A stretch of 49,751 nucleotides of DNA from Caldimicrobium sp964595655 (GTDB lineage: Bacteria > Desulfobacterota > Thermodesulfobacteria > Thermodesulfobacteriales > Thermodesulfobacteriaceae). The notes beneath the pieces were generated by a model. The model saw nothing but the letters and a program-made list of their open reading frames with translations. It searched no databases and was not told where the DNA came from. Position 1 is the stretch's first letter; every line of letters begins with the position of its first letter. Shown here piece after piece: positions 8,678-17,061 of the stretch. The stretch is from assembly GCA_964595655.1 (NCBI GenBank), contig CAZQQV010000003.1:1-49751 (forward strand), in the 5' to 3' direction. The position numbers were made by a program, and so were the translations under genes.

Positions 8678-9487
8678 ATGCGAAAAAAGTGGGTCCTTTT
8701 TTTGTCTCTTTTCCTTTTGGTCTCTCTGTTGTTTTTTCTTAAAGAAGATCCCTTCAAGGGAATCTTTGGTTTTTTTCTAAAGCCCCTTTGGAATTTTGAG
8801 AGTATTCTATCCGAAAAATTCAGAAAATTCTTTTCAGATTATCTTTTTCTTGTTGAGGTTAAAAGGGAAAATCAGAAACTGAAAGAAGAAAATTTAAAGC
8901 TCAAGCAAGAGCTTGCTTATTTCATGGAAAGGGAAATTCTTTATCAGAAACTTGAAAAACTTTACAAGATTGAGTCTAAGCTTTCCTATCCCCAGGTTGT
9001 TGCTAAGATTATATATAAGGCTGTTGATCCCTTTTCTGATCAAGTAATCATTAATAAGGGTTCAAGGGATGGCCTTATGCCTCAGATGCCTGTTTTAGCC
9101 TTAGTAGAGAATGAAGGGGTTGGACTTGTGGGACAAGTGGTTGAGACCCATAAGAACTGGAGCAGAGTAATTCTTCTTACCGATCCCTCCTTTGCAGCGG
9201 ATGTTAAAATTCTACGCACTCAGGACAGGGCCATTCTAAAAGGAAAGGGAGAAAAATTGTGTAGTCTTGAATTTTTACCCCTTTATAGTGAGGCCAAAAT
9301 TGGAGATACCATCGTAACCTCTGGTCAAGACTTAATCTATCCAGAGGGTTTGCTTGTGGGAATTCTTTCAAATATATCAAAGGATCCTCAGGGCCTATTC
9401 AAAAAGGGCGAAGTAAAACCGGTAGTTGATATCTATAATTTAAACTGGGTTGTAATATTACTAAAAGTTCCTGAAATATCTATGTAG
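8678..9487 (+). CDS. mreC: rod shape-determining protein MreC
   Basis: Periplasmic scaffold that links MreB filaments to the PBP2/RodA wall-elongation machine. It has an N-terminal membrane anchor (residues about 4-21), a coiled coil (VKRENQKLKEENLKLKQEL, about 66-85) and the C-terminal beta-rich MreC core. The core contains VINKGSRDGLMPQMPVL, GQVVETHKNWSRVILLTDPSF and GDTIVTSG. Length (269 aa) is normal. The gene is directly followed by mreD-like, mrdA and rodA. The start ATG has no ribosome-binding site at usual spacing. mreB is not in this window. Confidence 0.93.
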   Translation: MRKKWVLFLSLFLLVSLLFFLKEDPFKGIFGFFLKPLWNFESILSEKFRKFFSDYLFLVEVKRENQKLKEENLKLKQELAYFMEREILYQKLEKLYKIESKLSYPQVVAKIIYKAVDPFSDQVIINKGSRDGLMPQMPVLALVENEGVGLVGQVVETHKNWSRVILLTDPSFAADVKILRTQDRAILKGKGEKLCSLEFLPLYSEAKIGDTIVTSGQDLIYPEGLLVGILSNISKDPQGLFKKGEVKPVVDIYNLNWVVILLKVPEISM

Positions 9488-9994
9488 ATGGATGGAAAAA
9501 TTTTCTTTAATAAATTTTTTCCTCTTTTAATTATTATAACTTTTTTGAAAGGCGTTTTGGCTTATATTATACCAATTTTTCCCTTTGATTTTTATTCTGC
9601 TCTGTATCTTGCTTTAATTCCCCTTTTGAGCCTAAATTTTTACTCACTTTTATCTATCTTTTTAATTTCTATCCTAAAAGCTTTAGAAACTTATCATTCA
9701 ACTATGCTTTTTGTTATGGTTTATTTTATTTTATTTATTGGTTTTCAATATCTTAAAAAAGGTTTTAAAACTGAAACTCAGTTCTTTCTATTTCTTTTCT
9801 GGGCCCTTTCTTTAGTATTTTTTCTTATTATTAAAACATACATATTTTTTAATACCCTTTCTTTAGCAGTTCTTGATTATCCTTTTTGGTTAAATTTTAT
9901 AATGAAAACTTTAGGATATTTTTTCTTAACTTTTATGTCTTGTTTGAGTTTTCATCAACTTTTTAAAAGAATGATGAAGTTTAATGATGTTTAA
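9488..9994 (+). CDS. mreD: MreD-like membrane protein
   Basis: A 168-residue protein made almost entirely of hydrophobic segments (about five membrane helices). It starts at the base after the mreC stop and overlaps mrdA. Sequence similarity to MreD is weak by eye. The call rests on size, topology and its fixed position between mreC and mrdA in elongasome operons. MreD is thought to help assemble or regulate the MreC-PBP2-RodA complex. Coding sequence here is more AT-rich than in its neighbours, as expected for a Phe/Ile/Leu-rich membrane protein. Confidence 0.75.
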   Translation: MDGKIFFNKFFPLLIIITFLKGVLAYIIPIFPFDFYSALYLALIPLLSLNFYSLLSIFLISILKALETYHSTMLFVMVYFILFIGFQYLKKGFKTETQFFLFLFWALSLVFFLIIKTYIFFNTLSLAVLDYPFWLNFIMKTLGYFFLTFMSCLSFHQLFKRMMKFNDV

Positions 9995-11864
9995 TAAATG
10001 GCATAAAAAAGAAAGGCTTGATGAAGAATGGGAAAAACGGGTTTTAATTGGCAAAATTTTGCTCTTTATTTTTTTGGGAATTTTATGGATTAGGCTATTT
10101 TATTTGCAGGTAATTAAGCATTCCTATTATTTAAATAAAGCTAAAACGAGATCAATTGTATCCTATGTAATCAAGGCTCCGAGAGGTGAAATTATAACAT
10201 CAGATGGTGTTGTTGTTGCTACCAATCGTGCAAGTTTTCAGCTCTATTTAGATCTGGAAAATCTTTCAGATGAAGAGGGGATTCTTAAAAAATTAAGTCT
10301 CATTCTTAAGGAGGATTATGGAGCTTTAAAGGAGAGGTTTTATCTTGCCAAGAAGGTGAGTTTTGGAAGAGTTCTTCTTAAAAGAAATCTGAGCTGGGAT
10401 GAGGTTGCCCGTATCATGGTTAGGCAATACTATCTACCTGGTGTTATTGTTGAAGTTGAAGCAGAGAGATATTATCCCTTTGGGGAGGCTTATTTTCATC
10501 TTCTTGGATATGTGGGAAGAATAAGTCAAGAGGAATATGAAAATCTTAAAAATAAGGGATATTCCTCTGAGGATTTAGTGGGAAAAAAGGGTATAGAAAA
10601 ATTATACGAAAATTATTTAAAGGGAGTAAATGGAAGAATTGAAATTGAAAGAGATGCCTATGGAAGGCTTGGGAAGGTAGTAGGAAGAATTGCACCTGTA
10701 GCAGGTGATGACCTTGTTTTAACAGTGAGGCATGACCTCCAGATGAGGGCCTACGAGCTCCTTAAAGATAGAAGAGGAGCTGTAGTTGTCTTGAGTCCCC
10801 GGGATGGGGCTCTTTTAGCTCTTGTTAGTATGCCTGCTATTGATCCCAATAAGTTTATTTCAGGCTTTGAAGAGGGAGAATGGAGTTCTATTGTTAATGA
10901 TCCCAAACGACCTCTTTTGAACAGGGCTATTCAGGCCTATCCCCCTGGTTCAACCTTTAAGGCGATTACAGCGCTTGCTGGTCTTGAGGCAGGGATAGTG
11001 AAAGGTCCAAACTGGAGTGTTTACTGCCCTGGCTATTTTACCTTTGGTTCTCATACCTTTCGGTGCTGGGAAAGAAAAGGGCATGGCACCGTTGGATTAA
11101 GAAAGGCTATAGCTCAGTCCTGCGATGTTTATTTCTACACCATTGGTTCAAGAATTGACATTGATTTTCTTGCAAAAATTGCAAGAAACTTTGGTCTCGG
11201 AAGTTTAACAGGACTTAATTTCCCTGATGAAAAGGGAGGTCTTGTACCTGATACATCCTGGAAACAAAAAAAATTTAAACTTCCGTGGTATCAGGGAGAA
11301 ACGGTTAATATAGCCATAGGTCAAGGTTATCTTCTTGTGACCCCTCTGCAAATGGCAAGGGCTTACATGGTCTTTGCCAATGGGGGAAATCTTTATAGGG
11401 TATATGCGGTAAAGGAGGTGCGCTCAAAGGATGGAAAAATCCTTTATCAGGAAAAACCAGTTCTTGAGAAAAGGATAAACTTGAGAACAGATTTTCATCA
11501 ATGGATCCTTGAAGGCCTAAAAAGCGTGGTGGAAGAGGGAACAGGTAAGGCGGCTCGTGTGCCCGGGATCACTGTATGGGGAAAAACAGGAACAGCCCAG
11601 GTGGTTTCTCTTCAAAGAAAAACCAAATTAACAGAGCATCATGCCTGGTTTGTGAGTTTTGCTGGCAATTCAACACCAGAGATAGTTTCAGCTGTTCTTG
11701 TTGAACACGGCGGTAGCGGTGGAGCAGTAGCTGCACCCGTTGCTGGTGAACTTTACCGAACTTATTATAAACTTCCATCGGCTTTCTCAAAAAGTGAAGT
11801 AAAAGAAGAAGTTATAGAAGAAGTTCCAGACATGGGACAATTGAATAACTCCACAAACAATTAA
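9984..11864 (+). CDS. mrdA: penicillin-binding protein 2 (MrdA)
   Basis: Class B transpeptidase that cross-links peptidoglycan during side-wall growth, paired with RodA. It has one N-terminal transmembrane helix (about 22-45), then the dimerisation/pedestal region with APRGEIITSDGVVVATNR. The transpeptidase has active-site YPPGSTFK (Ser about 321), a second motif around AQSCDVYFYTIG, and WGKTGTAQV (Lys about 534). Length (626 aa) is typical. Two ATGs (9984 and 9987) lie next to each other. The gene overlaps mreD by 11 nt and rodA follows after 4 nt. Confidence 0.95.
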   Translation: MMFNKWHKKERLDEEWEKRVLIGKILLFIFLGILWIRLFYLQVIKHSYYLNKAKTRSIVSYVIKAPRGEIITSDGVVVATNRASFQLYLDLENLSDEEGILKKLSLILKEDYGALKERFYLAKKVSFGRVLLKRNLSWDEVARIMVRQYYLPGVIVEVEAERYYPFGEAYFHLLGYVGRISQEEYENLKNKGYSSEDLVGKKGIEKLYENYLKGVNGRIEIERDAYGRLGKVVGRIAPVAGDDLVLTVRHDLQMRAYELLKDRRGAVVVLSPRDGALLALVSMPAIDPNKFISGFEEGEWSSIVNDPKRPLLNRAIQAYPPGSTFKAITALAGLEAGIVKGPNWSVYCPGYFTFGSHTFRCWERKGHGTVGLRKAIAQSCDVYFYTIGSRIDIDFLAKIARNFGLGSLTGLNFPDEKGGLVPDTSWKQKKFKLPWYQGETVNIAIGQGYLLVTPLQMARAYMVFANGGNLYRVYAVKEVRSKDGKILYQEKPVLEKRINLRTDFHQWILEGLKSVVEEGTGKAARVPGITVWGKTGTAQVVSLQRKTKLTEHHAWFVSFAGNSTPEIVSAVLVEHGGSGGAVAAPVAGELYRTYYKLPSAFSKSEVKEEVIEEVPDMGQLNNSTNN

Positions 11865-11868
11865 GGTT

Positions 11869-12957
11869 ATGGAGAAAATAGAACGTTTTAAAGAATTTTT
11901 GCGGGAAAACCTTTTAGCCCTCCTTTGTTTTTTGGGGCTTATTTTGATCAATTTTGTCAATCAACTTTCTATGGGAGAATCCTCAGGATATCTTTTGAAA
12001 AACCTTTTATGGCATGCTATAGGTTTTGTTTTGTTTATGCTTTTATTAATATATTTCGATTACCGAAAGATTTCTTTTGGTTTGATATGGATAGCCTATT
12101 TCTTGATGGTTTTTTTATTATTAATTCTTGCTCTCTTTAAAAAAAGATGGCTAGTAATTGGGCCAATAAGTATTCAACCTTCAGAGTTTTTGAAGCTTGT
12201 TCTTCTTTATTTGTTGAGTTTTTATATTAGCAAAAAGGGTGAACTAAAACTTGAAAATTCTGAGGCACTTTTTTTACTGGGGATAATTTCTTTACCTCTT
12301 TTATTTCTTTTACCTGTTGATCTTGATTATGCCTTTATAATAGGGTTAATGTTTTTCTCCTTGTTACTTTTTTTCGGGTTTCCCAAGAGATTGCTTATTG
12401 TTCTTGTGCTTTTTGGTATTTTTGCTTTTGTAATTATTACTCCCTTGATGTGGAACAAGTTGAAGCCCCATCAAAAGGGAAGAATTTATGGATATCTTGA
12501 TCCTGAGAAACACTATAAAACCTGGGGCTATCAATTAAGTCAATCCCTTATTGCTATAGGCTCAGGGGGGATAAAGGGGCAGGGTTTTAAAAAGGGATGG
12601 TCCACAAGGCTTAATTATCTTCCAGCTAAGAATACTGATTTGGCCTTTTCAGTTTTTGCAGAAGCCTTTGGGCTCTTAGGTGTAACCCTTTTTTTGAGTC
12701 TTTATGGATATCTTCTTTACTTTGCCTTGATGGTCTCAAAAAAAGCAAGGGATTTACTTGGGAAGGCCCTTGCTACAGGAATTTTTCTAATCTTGCTTTT
12801 GCAGGCCTTTTTTAATATTGGAGGTGCAACAGGCCTTTTACCCATGACCAGTATCCCTCAGCCCTTTCTCAGTTATGGTGGATCTATAACCATTTCTACT
12901 TATTTGCTTCTATCTATTTTATTTAACATAGCCTTTAAAAGAGTTTTCTTTAAATAA
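11869..12957 (+). CDS. rodA: rod shape-determining protein RodA (SEDS glycosyltransferase)
   Basis: Polytopic SEDS-family peptidoglycan polymerase of the elongasome. At 362 residues with about ten membrane helices, it matches RodA rather than the longer FtsW. Family blocks seen are IGPISIQPSEFLKL, the LDYAF motif, GYQLSQSLIAIGSGGIKGQGFKKGW, FLPxx-like LNYLPAKNTDLAFSVFAEAFG and GLLPMTSIPQPFLSYGGS. It is the last gene of the mreC-mreD-mrdA-rodA operon. No clear hairpin terminator follows. Confidence 0.94.
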   Translation: MEKIERFKEFLRENLLALLCFLGLILINFVNQLSMGESSGYLLKNLLWHAIGFVLFMLLLIYFDYRKISFGLIWIAYFLMVFLLLILALFKKRWLVIGPISIQPSEFLKLVLLYLLSFYISKKGELKLENSEALFLLGIISLPLLFLLPVDLDYAFIIGLMFFSLLLFFGFPKRLLIVLVLFGIFAFVIITPLMWNKLKPHQKGRIYGYLDPEKHYKTWGYQLSQSLIAIGSGGIKGQGFKKGWSTRLNYLPAKNTDLAFSVFAEAFGLLGVTLFLSLYGYLLYFALMVSKKARDLLGKALATGIFLILLLQAFFNIGGATGLLPMTSIPQPFLSYGGSITISTYLLLSILFNIAFKRVFFK

Positions 12958-12978
12958 CTTTAATTTTTATACAGAATT

Positions 12979-13009
12979 TTGACTTGACTTTTAAAAAAAA
13001 AGTTATAAC
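12979..13009 (+). promoter_or_regulatory. candidate promoter of the ATP synthase operon
   Basis: A doubled TTGACT element (12979-12984 and 12984-12989) is followed by an A-rich spacer and TATAAC (13004-13009). The spacings (19 or 14) are not ideal. It is the only promoter-like sequence in the 96-nt gap between rodA and the atp genes. AGGGGTT before the ATG at 13054 is the likely ribosome-binding site. Confidence 0.4.
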
Positions 13010-13053
13010 CTCACTTGTTTAAAGATTTGAAATAATTCGCAAGGGGTTAGGCG

Positions 13054-13479
13054 ATGCTCAAATTTGATATCACCCTCTTAGTGCAGATTGTTGAGGCAAT
13101 TGTTCTTGCCTTTCTTTTGAATATTCTTTTAATTAAGCCAGTTATGAGTGTTATCAATGAGAGAAAAAACCAATTTAAAGTCCTTGAGAAGGAGATAGAT
13201 GATCTTATTAAGGAGGCAGAAGAGGGGCTTAGAAATTATCAGGAGGCTTTAAATCAAGCACGTATGGAAGGATTGCAGAAAAGAGAGGCTATCAAAGATG
13301 AGGCAAGAAGGCTTGAAAGAGAGGAATTGGCAAGGGTTATGAAAGAGGTAGAAGCTCAGAAAAAGGAATGGGAAAGGGTGTTTAAGGAGGAATTTGCCAA
13401 ACTTAGAGAAGCAGTCCTTTCTCAAAGGGAATTTTTTGCAACCCTTATAGTCGAAAAGCTCCTTGGGAGGAAGGTATGA
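13054..13479 (+). CDS. ATP synthase Fo subunit b' (AtpF-like)
   Basis: One half of the Fo peripheral stalk. The 141-residue protein has a short N-terminal membrane helix (about 8-28, ending LIKPVMSVINERKNQF) followed by a long charged helix that forms the b/b' coiled coil. A second, longer b-type gene follows at once with a 4-nt overlap. Two non-identical b subunits are known from phototrophs, Aquifex and many delta-type sulfate reducers. Confidence 0.88.
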   Translation: MLKFDITLLVQIVEAIVLAFLLNILLIKPVMSVINERKNQFKVLEKEIDDLIKEAEEGLRNYQEALNQARMEGLQKREAIKDEARRLEREELARVMKEVEAQKKEWERVFKEEFAKLREAVLSQREFFATLIVEKLLGRKV

Positions 13480-14063
13480 AGAGACTCTTTGAGTGTCTTT
13501 TGGCTTTTTGTGTGGTTGTTTTTTTAGCAAATCTTTCCTTCTCTGCCGAAGAGGGAGCTCATCATGGAGTCACTCCAACACAGATTAAAAATCTTATTTG
13601 GTGGACTGTTAATTTTATAGTGCTTGTTATTATACTTTATAAACTTTTAAAGAAGCCTGTGATTAATTTTTTTAGAACAAGAAAAGAGAATCTTTTGAGG
13701 GAATATGAAGAACTTCTTGCTAAAAAGAAGGAAGCTGAAGCCAAATATCTTGAGCTTCAAGAGAAGATCAAAAATTTAAAGGCTGAGGCAGAGGCTATTT
13801 ATAAAAATTATGTGGAACAGGGTTTAAAAGAAAAGGAGCGTATTTTAGAGGAGGCAAGATTTCAGGCAGAGCGTATTAAGGAGCAGGCTAAATTATATAT
13901 GGCTCAGGAAATGGAAAAGGCAAAGGATATGTTAAGGGTTGAGTTAGCAGAAGAGGCAGTTAAACTTGCAGAAGAAATTTTAAGAAAAAATATAACTCCT
14001 GAAGATCAGAAAAGAATTTTTAGAGAGGTTATAGAACAAATAAAAGGGAGGAGTCTGAATTGA
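13476..14063 (+). CDS. atpF: ATP synthase Fo subunit b
   Basis: Peripheral stalk subunit that holds F1 static against Fo. The 195-residue sequence begins with a signal-peptide-like hydrophobic stretch (residues about 5-23, ending FSAEEG). A second hydrophobic helix follows (about 42-58, WWTVNFIVLVIILYKLL) and then a long alanine/glutamate-rich coiled coil. An extra N-terminal hydrophobic leader is typical for b subunits of deltaproteobacteria-like lineages. It overlaps b' by 4 nt and atpH by 4 nt. Confidence 0.92.
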   Translation: MKRLFECLLAFCVVVFLANLSFSAEEGAHHGVTPTQIKNLIWWTVNFIVLVIILYKLLKKPVINFFRTRKENLLREYEELLAKKKEAEAKYLELQEKIKNLKAEAEAIYKNYVEQGLKEKERILEEARFQAERIKEQAKLYMAQEMEKAKDMLRVELAEEAVKLAEEILRKNITPEDQKRIFREVIEQIKGRSLN

Positions 14064-14605
14064 GAGCCTTAGCAACAGCCTTAAAGTATGCCAAGGGTCT
14101 TTTTATTGCAGGTAAAGAGTTAAATAAAGTTAAAGAGTTTGGTGAAGAATTAAAAGGTTTGACGGACTGGCTCAAGGGATATCCGGAAATTCTTAGGGCT
14201 TTGCAGAGCCCTATTTATCCACCTGATCTTAAGATGGAAATTCTTCAGGAGATTTTGAAGTATTTTAAGGTTGATCCTGAGGTGGAAAGATTTTTAAAAT
14301 TACTTGTTGAAAGGCGAAGAATTCAATTTTTGGAAGAAATAGTTTCCATGTATCAGGCACTTTTAGATGAAGAATTGGGAATTGCGAGGGGAGAGGTAAT
14401 TACAGCCTTTCCCATCTCTGAAGAGGAAAAGAAGGAGCTTGAAGAGGCTTTGAAGGGGGTTCTTAAAAAAGAGGTTATTCTTGAGGCAAGGATAGATCCT
14501 GATATAATTGGAGGAGTGAGAATTAGAATTGGTGATTATATTTGGGATGGAACTTTAAAGAGTCAGCTTGAAAAATTTAAAGAAATTATCATAAAGGGGG
14601 TATAG
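14060..14605 (+). CDS. atpH: ATP synthase F1 subunit delta
   Basis: Connects the b/b' stalk to the top of F1. The 181-residue protein has the N-terminal helical bundle starting ALKYAKGLFIAG and the C-terminal conserved region with IDPDIIGGVRIRIGDYIWDGTLKSQL. The start is a TTG at 14060 (ttgagagcc), inside the atpF stop overlap. atpA starts three bases after its stop. Confidence 0.93.
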   Translation: MRALATALKYAKGLFIAGKELNKVKEFGEELKGLTDWLKGYPEILRALQSPIYPPDLKMEILQEILKYFKVDPEVERFLKLLVERRRIQFLEEIVSMYQALLDEELGIARGEVITAFPISEEEKKELEEALKGVLKKEVILEARIDPDIIGGVRIRIGDYIWDGTLKSQLEKFKEIIIKGV

Positions 14606-14608
14606 CCG

Positions 14609-16153
14609 ATGGAAGCGATCAAAGCTCAGGAACTTAGCGATCTTATTAAAAAGAGAATTGAGGAATTTGAGAAGAAGATAGATCTTGAGGAGATGGGGGT
14701 TGTTATTTCAGTGGCAGACGGTGTGGCAAGGGTTTTTGGTCTTAGAAATTGTGAATACATGGAATTAATTGAATTTCCTGATAGTGGAGAAGTAGGAATT
14801 GCCTTAAATTTGGAGTTTGACAATGTGGGAATTCCTGTAATGGGAGATTATACAAAAATCAAGGAAGGAGATATTGCCAAAAGAACAGGAAGGGTTGCCT
14901 CAATTCCTGTAGGAGAGGCAGTAATTGGAAGGGTGATTGATCCAGTGGGAAGACCCCTTGATGGAAAGGGGCCAATTGAGGCAAAGGAGTTTAGAAGAAT
15001 TGAGCTCAAGGCCCCTGGAATCATTCAAAGGAAACCTGTTCATGAACCCATGTATACTGGAATAAAGGCGATAGATGCGATGACCCCTATTGGAAGGGGA
15101 CAGAGAGAGCTCATACTTGGGGACAGACAAACTGGAAAAACCGCTATTGCCATAGATGCAATTCTTGCTCAGAAAAATACCGATGTTTATTGTATTTATT
15201 GTGCAATAGGGCAGAAAAAATCAACAGTTGCTCAGATTGTTGAGATTTTGAGAAAGTATGGTGCAATGGAATATACTACAGTGGTTGCTGCCTGTGCTTC
15301 CGATTCAGCAGCTCTTCAATGGATTGCCCCTTATTCAGCCTGCGCAATTGGTGAGTATTTCCGTGATACTGGGCGGCATGCTTTAGTTATTTACGATGAC
15401 CTCTCCAAACAGGCTGCCGAATACCGTGAAATTTCTCTACTTCTTAGAAGACCTCCAGGGCGTGAGGCATACCCTGGAGACATTTTCTATAACCATTCAA
15501 GGCTTCTTGAAAGGGCAGCCAAGCTTGATGACAAGTATGGTGGTGGCTCATTGACCGCTTTACCTATTGTTGAGACCTTACAGGGTGACGTTTCAGCCTA
15601 TATTCCAACCAATGTTATTTCCATTACCGATGGACAGATTTATCTTGAGCCTGGTCTCTTTTTTGCAGGAATTCGTCCAGCTATTAATGTAGGACTTTCG
15701 GTTTCCCGTGTGGGAGGAGCTGCCCAGATTAAAGCCATGAGACAGGTTGCTGGTAGATTGAGGCTTGAGCTTGCTCAATACAGAGAACTTGCAGCCTTTG
15801 CTCAATTTGGTTCTGAGCTTGACAGAGCTACACAGAGGATTCTTCACAGAGGTGCAAGGCTTGTTGAAATTCTCAAACAGCCTCAGTATCAGCCTCTGCC
15901 TGTAGAAAAACAGGTTTGTATTCTCTTTGCTGGAACAAGAGGGTTCCTTGATGAGATGCCTTTAGAGGTTCTTGCTCAGTATGAGAGGGAGCTTTATGAA
16001 TTTATTGAGAAAAAATATCCTGAGATTTATCAAGAGATAAGAGAAAAGAAGGAAATTTCTCCTGAGCTTGAGGAGAAGATGAAAAAGGCCTTAACGGAGT
16101 TTAATGAAGAGTTTAAGAGAAACAACAATATTGAGCCAGTACCTGTGCCCTAA
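14609..16153 (+). CDS. atpA: ATP synthase F1 subunit alpha
   Basis: Non-catalytic nucleotide-binding subunit of the F1 hexamer. Walker A GDRQTGKTA lies at about residues 171-179. The arginine-finger region is recognisable near NVGLSVSRVGGAAQIKAMRQVAG. Length is 514 residues, close to the usual 500-515. The segment KQAAEYREISLLLRRPPGREAYPGD differs slightly from the common KQAVAYR-type sequence but stays within the family. Confidence 0.97.
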   Translation: MEAIKAQELSDLIKKRIEEFEKKIDLEEMGVVISVADGVARVFGLRNCEYMELIEFPDSGEVGIALNLEFDNVGIPVMGDYTKIKEGDIAKRTGRVASIPVGEAVIGRVIDPVGRPLDGKGPIEAKEFRRIELKAPGIIQRKPVHEPMYTGIKAIDAMTPIGRGQRELILGDRQTGKTAIAIDAILAQKNTDVYCIYCAIGQKKSTVAQIVEILRKYGAMEYTTVVAACASDSAALQWIAPYSACAIGEYFRDTGRHALVIYDDLSKQAAEYREISLLLRRPPGREAYPGDIFYNHSRLLERAAKLDDKYGGGSLTALPIVETLQGDVSAYIPTNVISITDGQIYLEPGLFFAGIRPAINVGLSVSRVGGAAQIKAMRQVAGRLRLELAQYRELAAFAQFGSELDRATQRILHRGARLVEILKQPQYQPLPVEKQVCILFAGTRGFLDEMPLEVLAQYERELYEFIEKKYPEIYQEIREKKEISPELEEKMKKALTEFNEEFKRNNNIEPVPVP

Positions 16154-16167
16154 GGGGGAATTAAAAG

Positions 16168-17037
16168 ATGCCAAGTCTTAGAGATCTAAGAAAAAAGATT
16201 GATGCTATTAAAAAGATTGGTCAGATAACTAAGGCTATGAATATGGTGGCCTCAGCTAAGCTGAGGTCACTCCAGGGGCGTCTTGAAGGATTTAGGCCCT
16301 ATAGGGAAAAGTTTGATGAGGTGTTGGAGCAGCTACTTAGTGCTCCTGGGCTTAATAAAGGAAGGATTCCCTATCTACAGGAAAGAGAACCTGTAAAGAA
16401 GGTGGGAATAATTTTAGTTACAGCAGACAGAGGCCTATGTGGGGCATTTAACAGCAATTTAATCAAAGAGGCAGAAAAATTAATGGGTAGATTTCAGCGC
16501 GAGGGAAAGCAAATTGAAATGATTCTTGTGGGAAGGAGGGGTATTTCTTACTTTCGCAGAAAGGTTCCTGTAAGAGAGGTTTTTGGAGATGTTATGTCAA
16601 GAGTTCTTATGCAGGATGCAAGAAGGATTGCCCGTTCAGCTATAAAGGCCTTTCTTGATGGAGAATGGGATGAGGTCTATCTTATTTATGGTTATTTTAT
16701 TAACATCGTTAGACAAATTCCCAAGGTGGAGAGATTTTTACCCCTTTCATTTGAGATAACAGAGAAAAAGGTCTCAGGGGCTTTTATATACGAGCCAGAT
16801 GAAGAGGAATTGCTTCCTCAAATTCTTCCCATGTATTTGAATACCAAAGTTTATTCAGCCATGCTTGAGACAGCGGTTAGTGAACAGGCGGCACGAATGA
16901 CCGCCATGGATAATGCTAATCGTGCCTGCACCGATATGGTAAAACAGCTTACCCTTTACTATAATAAAGTAAGGCAGGCAAGCATCACCAAAGAACTCAT
17001 GGACATAGTTGGTGGTGCAGAGGCAATAAAAGGATAA
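16168..17037 (+). CDS. atpG: ATP synthase F1 subunit gamma
   Basis: Central rotating shaft of F1. The 289-residue protein begins PSLRDLRKKIDAIKKIGQITKAMNMVASAKLR, and ends with the conserved helix containing SEQAARMTAMDNANRACTD and KVRQASITKELMDIVGGAEAI. Both ends match the coiled-coil termini of gamma. A Rossmann-like middle domain starts with VKKVGIILVTADRGLCGAFN. A GGGG-containing ribosome-binding site precedes the ATG. Confidence 0.97.
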   Translation: MPSLRDLRKKIDAIKKIGQITKAMNMVASAKLRSLQGRLEGFRPYREKFDEVLEQLLSAPGLNKGRIPYLQEREPVKKVGIILVTADRGLCGAFNSNLIKEAEKLMGRFQREGKQIEMILVGRRGISYFRRKVPVREVFGDVMSRVLMQDARRIARSAIKAFLDGEWDEVYLIYGYFINIVRQIPKVERFLPLSFEITEKKVSGAFIYEPDEEELLPQILPMYLNTKVYSAMLETAVSEQAARMTAMDNANRACTDMVKQLTLYYNKVRQASITKELMDIVGGAEAIKG

Positions 17038-17061
17038 AAGTTTTAAAGGAGGGAGTGTTCT

